Shown here in pieces: positions 53,814-64,000 of a stretch of DNA of 64,000 nucleotides. Position 1 is the first letter of the stretch; every line of letters begins with the position of its first letter. The notes beneath the pieces were generated by a model, which saw nothing but the letters and a program-made list of their open reading frames with translations, did no database searches and had not been told where the DNA came from. Both the position numbers and the translations under genes were made by a program. The stretch comes from Zhengitettix transpicula (taxonomy: Eukaryota; Arthropoda; Insecta; Orthoptera; Tetrigidae), in NCBI GenBank assembly GCA_037074705.1, contig CM073591.1, positions 33,956,587-34,020,586 on the forward strand, read 5' to 3'.

Positions 53814-54878
53814 GTAATTTTTGGGGAAATTTCACTGTAGGTTGCTATAGAGCACGGTTCTAGGAAAACAATTATCTTCAGCGTAGAATTTTGGACAGGA
53901 TAAGGAAAATAGTGATAGTCACGAATCAAATGTCTTACTTGAATGAAACATGGATAAAGACTAGTCTAGAGGAAACTATGATCATAGGTATGTAAATTTT
54001 TATGAAAAATTTGTTTTGTGTATTATTAATTCCATCCTCATGAAATAAAGTTGGGGTTTAGAGGAAAATAAGCGGGTACTAAAAAGGACGTAAGAGGATG
54101 AGTGTGGAATTAATTGGAGATTTATTCGGAAGGATTATCGTTTGTATCTAAAAGATAAATATTAGAGAATGGAAAAAAATTACGCAATCGTCCTACTCAG
54201 TTCAGCCGAGTTAAAGAGAATCGCAATTATGTCTCGACTTACTGCATCTGAATAAAATGAACAGATCGTGTGACTGTAGGCAATGCCGATTGCTGTTTCA
54301 CTTTCGTTTACATAAACCTTGTCTTTTATTCCTTATCTTATATACTCTCTTGTGTCAACTTCTGTTTCTTCCATTTTGACCTCTTACAGACCAAACGAAG
54401 TTTTCTATAAGATTATAACAAAATGTCAGGTAAGTAGAAAATGAAATTCTCAGAATAAGTAATATCACCTATGTGGTTCCTGATTCTTACACTTGTTTTA
54501 TTCTCTCTTTGATCAACTCGCCGTTCAAAAACAAGAACATCAGGAATCGCAGGTTAGCTTTCTTTCTCTGCGCCGGGGAAAGAAATAAGCAGAAATATGA
54601 GATTCCCAGAAGATAGAAAATGCCTCGTGGGCGAAAGCAATCAGCTGAGGACAAACTTCCCCGACTGTCTGGGGACGAATAAAGTTTTTACAGGAGGTTG
54701 TTTACTAAACGGTTGAAAGTAAAGTTTCTCGTGAAAGGAAAATAAATATAAGAAGTCTTAAAACTTGGTTACTTTCCTATCCGTTCACCGATAAGTCACA
54801 AACGTTCCTGTAATGCTATTTATTAAACCTAAAGTAAAACAGACATTCAGAGGCGTAAAATTTAATATATATATATAT
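53814..54878. other. No gene recognised
   Basis: AT-rich spacer between S13 and L2. Confidence 0.4.
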
Positions 54879-55818
54879 TGTAATAATAAACAGGTTGGCT
54901 TTAATTAATTTAACGGAATGATTAAATATGATGGGTTAATATAAATGAAAAAATTATTAACAATTAACAAACAAAATATTTATTTTATTTTGTGGCAATA
55001 AAAGATAATTACAAACAAAATTTGAGATCTGTCCTCTCACGGCCTCTACTGGGTTTGATAATGGACACAAAAAATGATTTAAAATCGTATTAACAAAACA
55101 GTTCACAATTTACCTAAACAATATGTCGATGGAATGAAAGAAATTAAAAAGTAAAGAAATTAACTCTGATTGACAATTTAAAAGAGAACTAAATCTGACT
55201 TTATCCTTTAATTTGCGTTTACAATCTTATTCAAGATTATGTTACTTACGGACCGTCGGTCTGCTACCAGAACAATCAATTTTACCTCGTTCGGACAGTT
55301 TTACACTCTTTAATTATTTAATATCAGTCCTTGGTTTTCACTGATTCTACACTTCACTTTAAAATCTGGCAAGATTGTCTGTAGTCCGTTGATTGCTTCG
55401 CTCCACAATAATTTACCAATGTTATTCCGCAACAATTCCTCCACGAAGATTGTACAATGTTCTATTTTGACGAAACTGCTATTACTTTAAATATTCACGT
55501 TGCAATATCTCGGTGAATGTTTTACTCTGCTCAATTTTATAAAGACCGTTCGCTGCAACGTTTTCACCGTCGGCCGCTTCTATTCTCCAATGATTCACCA
55601 ACTTTATTATGCTCGACGATGTCTGACCTCTGTACAATCCATACCACAACGACCAACTAACTATGCTTTAGCGCGCGTAAACGCCATTCCGCGCTCTCAA
55701 TAATAGGAACAGAGCTCACCACTCCTTGTCGCTCGGATCGCTCTCGCTATAATACAAACTTTTCGCTAAACAATTCAAATTTATTTCAAAACAATTAATT
55801 GATTAATTAATTGGCATT

Positions 55819-55821
<3 letters not shown>
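54879..55821. mobile_element. Family L element (L2), TA-embedded, possible solo LTR
   Basis: 943 bp, TGTAATAATAAACAGG ... TTAATTGGCATTACA, flanked by TATATAT on both sides. The TGTAAT/ATTACA ends form the short inverted repeat typical of LTRs. Shares internal blocks with L1 and L3. Confidence 0.65.

Positions 55822-55853
<32 letters not shown>
55822..55853. repeat. (TA)n tract flanking L2
   Basis: TA run immediately after the ATTACA end of L2. Confidence 0.95.
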
Positions 55854-55859
<6 letters not shown>

Positions 55860-56620
55860 ATCAAGGCTGTGGAATTATGTAGAATGTATCAAGGTTACTC
55901 AAGAAGTTGTAATTTATTACCCATTCTGTTTCTCGTTCATCCTCCAAGATAATCTCGCTCTCAGCTAAAGAAGTAAAAATGCGTTTCGCTTGGCGCACAA
56001 TTAATTAATTTTAATATTCATGATGTCGATAAAACGAACCGTGTAAATTATAAACTTATTTTTCTTCCCTCGTTTCCTGTCTACTTAAAAAATCTTTTGT
56101 CTTGTAGGTTTCTCCATATAAAACATTTTTAATGTTCGCCTTGGAACGTTACAAAACTTTGATTAGTCAAATATTTTCTGTATCTAATGTATTGTAATAT
56201 ATTTTTAATTTATTTCTGCTCCTGAGTATCTTGCGCTCTTTCTTGTATAACAATGTTTACTATCTTGAAACCTAATTCGAACGTCGGTTGTATCCTAAAC
56301 ATTGTTCTCGCTCTGTCTTCAAAATCTTTTTATATTAGTATTATTAAATTTGTACTCTTTTTTTATATTTACTGTACGTTTACAAAAGCGGTTTTCCTAA
56401 TATTTTGATTTTGTCTCATAAAAGGGAATTAGAGGAACATTTAGTATCCAGGTGGTACTAAATGTAAAACAAGGATTAATGAAGTCAATAACGTTTACAG
56501 AGGGACATGAATTGACCAAGGAGACTTAGATAATTCTAAATTAATTAACTACAAATTTTATAATTGAAAAAATTATCAGAAATGTAATATGACATATTTA
56601 AAACTTTGCAATAAAACATA

Positions 56621-56657
56621 CACGACGTTTCATTCATACTTTTTTGAACCTCTTCAG
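56621..56657 (-). ncRNA. Hammerhead-ribozyme-like core
   Basis: Minus strand CTGAAGAG, stem GTTC/GAAT (one G-U pair), GAAACGTCGTG. About 110 bp from the Penelope-like fragment 56765-57007 but on the opposite strand. Confidence 0.45.
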
Positions 56658-56764
56658 GTGTTCTAAATTTCTATTAAATTTTAAATTTTTTGATTTTTTT
56701 TACAGAACCTAGAATAATATAAATGTAGTACAAAATATTATAGTTTAAATTAACATTTTTGATA

Positions 56765-57007
56765 AACATAATGATATTTACAAAATTAATTGTTTAGATA
56801 GGAATTCTTGTTATTTAGGCCAAACGAATGGTTGTTTAAAAAATCGAATAAATGAACATAAAAATAAATTTGTTCACTTGCGTCCGAACATAATTTCGAT
56901 TGGCAGAATGTGAACATTTTAGATGAAGAATTCAAATATTATTCCAGACTGATGTGCGAAATGTTTCATATTAGGTCAAATGATTTGGTCATTAATGTAA
57001 AAAATGA
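56765..57007 (+). mobile_element. Penelope-like element, GIY-YIG C-terminal fragment (decayed)
   Basis: Reads NDIYKINCLDRNSCYLGQTN, GCLKNRINEHKNKFVHL, then after a frameshift HNFDWQNVNILDEEFKYYSR, LMCEMFHIRSNDLVINVKNE. FDWxNVxILDxE and the EMxHIxxxxxxxN tail are typical of Penelope-like elements. Family S copy S14 follows. Confidence 0.82.
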
Positions 57008-57062
57008 AAGTTTACACAGAAATTAAGATTCCTTTTTATTGTAATCCATTTATTTTATTATT

Positions 57063-57545
57063 TTTTTTTAGGGCAACAGGCTACATGAGGGTAATCCACG
57101 TTGGGCAACTCCCCTTTAATAGCATGGGAAGGGATTTGAAAGGAAGGGTAGAGGAAGGTAGCCATGGGTTACTAGGGCCCCCGGGCTATATTTTAAGGAT
57201 CCTACCCGGAATTCACCTAAAGAAATGTAGGGAAAACCCTAGAAAAACCTGCATCAGGTAGGTCGGGCATTGGGTACTTCTCCCACGCCCTTTCGATAGC
57301 GGGAAAGCAGTTTGCTGTGGGGACGCAGCATTCCCTTCTCCGTGCCTCGACCAGCTTAGGAGGCAGCTGGCCGACTATTCCAATGGGAATAGCGGACAAC
57401 ACCTACCGTATGCCCAAGGTCTGTGACCCCGGAACATACACCTCTCAGAACAGGCCGAAGTGCCTCGGGTTGTGGGAACCTTAGTTCAAAAACGGAGAGG
57501 AAAAGGCATCCCCAAAGGTAGCCCCTTCGTATCTCTCCTAAAAGG
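57063..57545 (-). mobile_element. Family S, 5'-truncated copy (S14)
   Basis: A tail at 57054-57070 (plus-strand T run), body to CTCCTAAAAGG, lacking the 5' hairpin. Inserted just past the Penelope-like fragment at 56765-57007. Confidence 0.8.
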
Positions 57546-59354
57546 CCATTATTTATTATTTAAAAAATCATTATTTTGAATTCAACTTTACTATTTATAA
57601 CTGCGTAAATATAACAGGAATTTCGACCGCAAATCGCACCTAAATTTAGGTGTATCCACATTTTACGTAATTAACTGTAAGTATTGTTCTATAATTATTT
57701 TACATAATTGTATTATAAATTATCAAGATTGTGAAAATTTGTCTTCTTGGAGTTTTTATATTATGAATTTATTATTAAATATAAATGTTTAACACCTGAA
57801 AGGTTCTCAAAGAACGAGCGATGAAACTTTGTGTCATTTTTATTAATTTTCATAATAAATTGTTGACTAGTCTCATATTTATTTAAGGATATTTACTAAA
57901 TATTATTGTTATAATTATGATAGTTATAAAACGAGTTGTGAAAGAGGTTTCAGTATGCAAAATCAAAATAATTTTTTGCAGAGGCCTGCCAAGGAGTTTA
58001 CATGTAAGGTATTTAACGTCTGATCAAGCAAGAAAATATATAACAGACTTTAATTACCTGCTTTAGATTTATATGGAACCAACAGTCCCTGTCTGTTTCT
58101 CACTTTCTGTCAAAGTTTTTCAAATTGTATCGAGTTGGGCTTTCAGAAAGTTGATTGCAGATTTCCTTGGGTATTTATCTTTCATCAAATGCTACGGGCC
58201 TTATCTGACCTTCTAATTTTTTGGAAAACAATATCATTTATGTATGAATAACCTCTAGTTGATAATTTAGTATTCCAAGGTTCTGTGGGAAGGAAGTAAA
58301 GCGAAAGTCGTAGTTAGTAGTCGGAATAAACGGGCAGACAATTCTATTTAACAGACTTTAACTATATGTTAGTTACGTGGACTGTAATAACGTATTCCTC
58401 TACAAGTATAACATTTTTTTCCCCTACGTTGTTGGTTAACGTTTCTTTTTCAAAATTCAACTTCAAACTTTCTGAATTTAATTCTTAAGTACTGATCTAC
58501 ATTTGTGATGTTCTTGTGGTTATTCTCTTATGAATGTGTCTTGAAGGAAGAATATGTTTTTCTTTCTTTTAGTTTTCAAGTTTACTAATCGGAACACCTC
58601 TTTTTATTTTTCCTTATAATCATATTCATTACGACATTATGGAATGATCTTTTTATTTCTGCTTTAGTTTGGCTAATTACTTTTACGATTTCTGCAAGAC
58701 TACCGTTTTATGAAACAGTAAAAGATAAATCTTATCTAAATGTGCTTCATTTGCGGCCTTATTCGTACCAACGGCGAGTTCTTTTTTATTTAGCCATCGC
58801 GTAATGACTTTCTCATTACCTCTTTTCTGTTCTATGACAATATGTTGGATAGGGTGTAATTATTAACCAGCTTGTTTCCTGAAAGTAATTTCTATAAAAA
58901 TTTGGATATTTGATGCAGCATGTAAGAGTATCCTTGATTGTTGACAAAGTACGTTGCGTGTAGGAAGGAGTAATAATATAAATTAAGGAAATTAACGACC
59001 TTTTCAGACATTTTTAAATATTTTTTTCATACTTTCACCACGTTTCAGTAGATCGTTAATACGGTAACAATTTTCTGTCATTCAATATTTAAAATAATAA
59101 ATTTTCAATATATTTTTCTTATTATTCTTCTAATGTAATATATAAAATGTAATAATAATTTTTAAATATTCTTGCAATTTAATAATAAATGTAAAAACCT
59201 GATTAAAGTACAAAAACGTACAGAAACGTCGTTAAAACATACAAAAAATTAAAATATTAGGGAGTAATAATTTTTTTTAATGGTGCGTTTCTCTAATTTT
59301 GAAAGCATCACCGATATTTCATATCATTCGTTTATTGTTTGCTTCGCATGCAAA
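57546..59354. other. No gene recognised
   Basis: AT-rich with one degenerate hammerhead-like motif. Protein-like scraps on the minus strand at 58100-58870 were too broken to assign. Confidence 0.35.
57797..57835 (+). ncRNA. Degenerate hammerhead-like motif
   Basis: CACCTGAAAGGTTC ... GATGAAACTTTGTG: the CTGANGA core is altered to CTGAAAG. Confidence 0.25.
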
Positions 59355-59701
59355 TATTTATTTGTTTCTTACGCATTGACCATTTCATTTACATATTACA
59401 GGTAGGCTCGTTGTTGGTTGACTTACTAGTAAATTAATAACTACGTTTATTTTATCAACAAAAGTTTTCTTTGTGTAGTACATATTCTAATTCATGTAAG
59501 GTTAAATCTATTATTAGATTTTGTGGTTGTGTACAGGTTTTTCTATTTCATTTATTAAACTCATTTCTTTCATGTTCTCGTTATATTTTATTTATTCTCT
59601 AATTGTTTGTTCTCAAGACGTATCGTTAAAATGTAGAGAGGCTCGCGAATTTACTTGTAATATGTAAATGAAATGGTCAATGCGTCAGAAACAAATAAAT
59701 A
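59355..59701. repeat. Foldback with 46-bp near-perfect arms
   Basis: 59355-59400 and 59656-59701 are reverse complements at 45 of 46 positions, with a 255-bp AT-rich spacer. Confidence 0.88.
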
Positions 59702-59705
59702 CAAA

Positions 59706-59745
59706 ATCACAATACGTTTCGGTCCTGTTTTTGGAGCTTCATCAG
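59706..59745 (-). ncRNA. Hammerhead-ribozyme-like core next to a foldback arm
   Basis: Minus strand CTGATGA, imperfect stem GCTCC/GGACC, GAAACGTATTGTG. Abuts the right arm of the inverted repeat 59355-59701. A decayed relative lies at about 10030-10080. Confidence 0.45.
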
Positions 59746-60190
59746 GTGTACATGAATAAGACAACAAACTTGGTATTAATGAATTGTTCAAGTATAAGAT
59801 AGCGAGCTTGGTATTGATGAATATAATTTATTATCTGTAATATTATGTTCTTCCAATAAACACTGTTTGGAATTAAATTACTAAATAAGTGTAACAAAAA
59901 AAATTATTTCTTAATTGTTGTAACTGTCAGATAAATATAAAAATTATCTGAAATATTTGCCACATGAAAGAATGTTATTTAGCAAAAGATACTTCTTACA
60001 TTTTTCAGTTACATACATATAAAATAACAACGCAATGTCTAATTTCATATAGCAAATTGGTTAAATCCTCTGAAGTTGTGTACAATTTTTTTAAAAAATA
60101 AAATCCATCGTAGACTATAAAAGTATGCCATTTTTATCATTACTGATGACGTTTATTCTGGAGAAGCATTTGAAAATGTAAAGTGTAAAA

Positions 60191-60192
<2 letters not shown>

Positions 60193-60234
<42 letters not shown>

Positions 60235-60235
60235 T
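60193..60235. repeat. (TA)n tract flanking L3
   Basis: Long TA run with one TACA; the site of the L3 left end. Confidence 0.95.
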
Positions 60236-61477
60236 TGTAGTAAACAAACGGGATGCCGAAATAAAAAAAATATATTTTAACAAACAAACAAATTTTATTT
60301 ATCAAAAATTAAAACATTAGCAATTATACAATTTAATATTATAAAAAGATCTCAATCTATCGTGGGTCTTTACTGGGGTTGATAACGGACAGAACATTTA
60401 ACTTAATCAAAGAGCCCAACATTTATCTTTAAATTAACAAAAAATATTTATTCGTATAGACGAAATTAATTATTGACGAATTTATTTTATAAGGTTGATT
60501 TTAAATTTAAAAGAGTTTATTTTATTAACACAAAAGAAAAGAACGATATCTGACTGTATCTTTTAATTCCTTTTACACATATTAATACCATAAAATCTCA
60601 ACTTACGATTACTCAGGACAATTTGGCTCGTTCATACACACACACTTTATATACTGGACGTTTAAACACAGATTCTAACACACACTGTTGGTTTGATGAA
60701 AGCTGGTTGTCCGTTCGTGAAGGACATCTCACTTGCTCGTGGTGAAACTACTCGACGCTGGATGCAGTGTCCTGATCTCCTACCATCGAAGACAGTGGTC
60801 TAATTTTGATATTACAACAGATTAGACTTCTGCATACAAAAATTTTTATCGTTGAATAATTTTGCTATTTCTCTCGCAGGCTGCAAAATTTCTCCATACT
60901 CGGTGCTCGCCGTACGCCTCCACAACTCTCACTCCAATCCCTAGCTACAAAACTCACTTCGGTGCTCACAGCCCCCTCTCCCACTCTAACTTCCAAAAAT
61001 CTTATCTACTCTTTATATATCCCAGTCCCTTCTCTTTTCCTTTGTTCCAAAACTACGTCGCAACTGCTCGTTGACAGTTTTCCTCCATTATCCCGAGATT
61101 TACATTCTGCAACTGCAGTTCCTTATTTAGCAAGTAGCTCGCTACTCTGTCTTGTCCCAAAGCCGACCATCGAGACAGGTCTAATTTGTCTTTGCACCAT
61201 CAATTACTTTGAACTTGTATACTCACCCCCGCCTTCACACGTGCGCGGTTCTAAATTCTTCAGACCGCCCAAACTGCCCCTCGATCCTAAGGAAACAAGT
61301 GAACTGTCCAGGCCATTAATCAGAAACAATGCCTGCCTTAACTGATTTATCTTGCGACAGACCACCCGCACACGTCTTGCGCTGACCCCTCCTTACCAAT
61401 CCTAAGTACACATTACAACTTCCTCTGACGGCCAAGACCATTAATCTGAAACAATGCCTTTCCCTCAAGGCATTACA
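60236..61477. mobile_element. Family L element (L3), TA-embedded, possible solo LTR
   Basis: 1242 bp, TGTAGTAAACAAACGGG ... AAGGCATTACA within (TA)n. Contains TACTGGGGTTGATAACGG and CTGACTGTATC blocks as in L1/L2, plus a C-rich 3' third not shared with them. Confidence 0.62.
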
Positions 61478-63480
61478 ATATATATAATTTTATTCCGAGT
61501 TATCATTGATAATATCAATGTATTATGTATTGTATTTTTGAAAGAAATTAATCCAGATTAAGACATCCAAACCGCGTATTTAATTGTTCCTTAGCTCGTA
61601 TTAAAGCATGTAACGAATACGTAAAACGCAATCAGAAATTAAAGTTACATTCTGTCAGGAAAAACCCTGGATTTAATCATCCACATTTATTTTCGTTCAT
61701 ATTATTTAAGGACCTCGTTTTGAGCATTACGTACGCCTTTTTGGCGGAGAGGTAATTTGAAATACGATGGTCTAACGTCGTACTTGGTCGACGACACTGG
61801 TGGGTCGTTTGGCGTACAAATGACTACGAGAAACGTTTCCGTGGAGCAAAACTGGATTAGTCAACAAATCTGCCCCTTCCACGTTCCGTGAAGCGCATCA
61901 CAACACCCAGATAAACGCGTATGTCGACTGTGTACCCTTCCGGAAGGAACAGAACCACGATAGTCACGAATGAATAATTCCGGACAGTTATTTGACAGAA
62001 CGAAAGCCCGGCTTGAAAGCTTGTACAAAGCAGCGAAGGTAATCGGAATTAATTAACAGAAGGAACGGGAAATAAAACTTCACACATCATCTAAACGTTA
62101 TTTGTTTGCGATTTACAACATATACATACTTGGTGATGGTGTTTTATGTCCACGTCTATAATATAAAGAATCATCCGTGGTTTCAACTTCAGGAAATATA
62201 ATATTTGAATTACTCAGTTAAAAGTAATACTCAGAGATATTATGAAAAAATGTAATAAAGGTGAGGTATGAATTACGAATGTAATTAATCCGGGTTGGTT
62301 CATTTTATTTTCATCGCAATATTTATTGTTTCATATAAATAAATGTCGCCAAGGTTTATTACCAAATAATTTCAAAACATAAAAAAAACTGTAGATTTTT
62401 GGAAATTATAACGTTCGACGCCATTTTATTACGGCTTCCTACTTATTTCTAATGAGGCCAAAAAGCAAAAACAATTTTCAGGGGACCATAACTGACGAAT
62501 GCGGTAACAATTACGACTATAATTCCTCAACGTCGTAGATGTGCAGTCACGCACTGTCTTGATGGTAGTAGATGTACTTACTTTAATTCTTGACTTAATC
62601 AGTCCTGTAACGACGAATAATAGTCTGTATTTATCATGTCGTCTATTTTGTAAATAGTCGATGACGGTAATTCCTCGTGCACTAAAAAATGTCAATTTAT
62701 GTACCGAAGTAGAAATTCGTCAGGATTGTGACGAAGAAGCGTCAAATATTCCACAATACCAACAACACGATTACTTCTGTCTGTAATGAAAGCAAGCGCG
62801 GCACACATCTTGTCGATATTTTTGGAACGACAATTTATAATTAAAAATTAAATCTTATATTTCGTAAGGACACTAATAGCAGTAAAAAAAGCAATGAATC
62901 ATTATTTATCAGTCATATAAACAACTTTTCAAATTGTAACATGCCTTATATTAGCTTTAATATTTACCATTTGATATACAGCCGTGTAATGAAAGGAAAG
63001 GCATGAATCGGTACTCTCATATTGAGCCTGATGTCAATCCACTTCAAAGGAAGGGTGTAATTTTAAAACATATCCACTTAATATAAGGGCGGGGTAATTT
63101 ACTCGAGAATGGCAAAAGTTTCACTATTCACTTGAGCGTAATAAGAGGGGTGGATTATTGAATGACAACTCTGAAAGCAGGTCGCTTCCCGAATTACCCG
63201 TCAGATACAGCTTGAGAAATATTCTTCATGTAAAATACAGTCTTTAGAGCAGATTGATCGATGAAAAATCCTTGTTGCAGAAATAAATCTGCGGTGGAAA
63301 ATAAAGGTCTTGAAATAAGTGCTCCTTTATTTGGAATTATATTTGTCCGAATCTTTGCCAAATAAATTTGCGAAATACAGATTTTTCTATATATAATTTA
63401 ATTATTTAAGCTACATGTTTCAGTCTTAATGTGGACCCTAATCCATAAAAAAGTCTGCTTCCGGCTATTATATTTAAAGG
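61478..63480. other. No gene recognised
   Basis: 61740-62040 is GC-richer than average. A minus frame at 62429-62695 has no known domain. Confidence 0.35.
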
Positions 63481-64000
63481 TCTGCGAGGGCTATTCTCTC
63501 GCAGGAAATACCTACGACGGATGCTCTCTTGCAGGCAGAACCTTTTAGGAGAGATACGAAGGGGCTACTTTTGGGTATGCCTTTTCCTCTCCGTTTTTGA
63601 ACTAAGGTTCCCACAAGCCGAGGCACCTCGGCCTGATTTGAGAGGTGTATGTTCCGGGGTCACAGACCTTGGGCATACGGTAAGAGTTGTTCGCTATTCC
63701 CATTGGAATAGTCGGCCAGCTGCCTCCCAAACTGGTCGAGGCACGGAGAAGGGAATGCTGCGTCCCCACAGCAAACTCCTCTCCCGCTATCTGAAGGGCG
63801 TGGGCCAAGTACCCAATGCCCGACCTACCCGATGCAGGTTTTCCTAGGGTTTTCCCTGCATTTCTTTAGGCGAATGCCGGGTAGGATCCTTAAACTACAG
63901 CCCGGGGGCCCTAGTAACCCTTGGCTACCTTCCTCTACCCTTCCGCTTCCCCCCTTTCAAATCCCTTCCTATGCTATTAAAGGGGGGAGTTGCCCAAAGT
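63481..64000 (+). mobile_element. Family S copy (S15), cut by window edge
   Basis: Two 5' hairpin units (63482-63535), full body, 3' end beyond 64000. Confidence 0.85.

Noticed and set aside
60862..61345. Plus-strand frames of 70 and 127 codons
   Set aside because: They lie in the C-rich part of family L element L3 and overlap each other in different frames; no domain.

Overview
This is eukaryotic nuclear DNA, almost certainly from an insect. It is AT-rich, its real genes are split by long introns with canonical GT-AG borders, and most of the rest is interspersed repeats: Jockey-type LINE remnants, Penelope-like elements, an abundant A-tailed SINE-like family and (TA)n tracts. The repeat load, the long introns and the farnesol-dehydrogenase-like SDR genes would fit a cockroach or termite, but that placement is inference. 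No bacterial-style genes, operons or CRISPR arrays are present.

The core of the window is a tandem pair of short-chain dehydrogenase/reductase (SDR, DHRS11/farnesol-dehydrogenase-like) genes on the minus strand. Gene A is complete: six coding exons from 19533 down to 7491, 249 codons, every intron phase consistent. Gene B lies upstream of it. Its exons 2-6 run from 51176 down to 19541; exon 1 is not in the window and probably lies beyond the right edge. One intron of gene B, between its exons 3 and 4, would be 28.5 kb and is full of repeats.

The most striking observation is that the stop codon of gene B and the start codon of gene A sit in one uninterrupted exon (19387-19582), 7 nt apart and out of frame. 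This implies a dicistronic transcript like Drosophila Adh-Adhr (also a tandem SDR pair), or a gene A promoter inside gene B's last intron. Gene A also has Val where the SDR catalytic Ser is expected, while gene B keeps Ser there.

On the plus strand, 5777-6102 is the 3'-terminal coding exon of a different gene. It encodes an acidic, Thr-rich tail ending in a repeated Glu-Gly-Ser-Gly motif that resembles a glycosaminoglycan attachment site. Its upstream exons were not recognised.

Repeats dominate elsewhere. (1) A family of about 545 bp, with an A tail and 12-14 bp target-site duplications, here called family S, has about 15 copies. It is built from short hairpins, with one or two CTGCGAG/CTCGCAG hairpin units at its 5' end. 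(2) Hammerhead-ribozyme-like cores (CTGANGA, stem, GAAAC) occur at seven or more sites, and two separate GIY-YIG fragments of Penelope-like elements occur, one with a hammerhead core on the same strand. (3) Three elements of about 1 kb with TGTARTNN...ATTACA-type ends are embedded in (TA)n tracts (family L). (4) Three copies of a repeat of about 480 bp (family R) and a diverged local segmental duplication (39.6-40.4 kb against 41.8-42.9 kb) are also present. (5) Two long near-perfect foldbacks were found. The 21.6-50.1 kb interval holds no further SDR exon that I could find.
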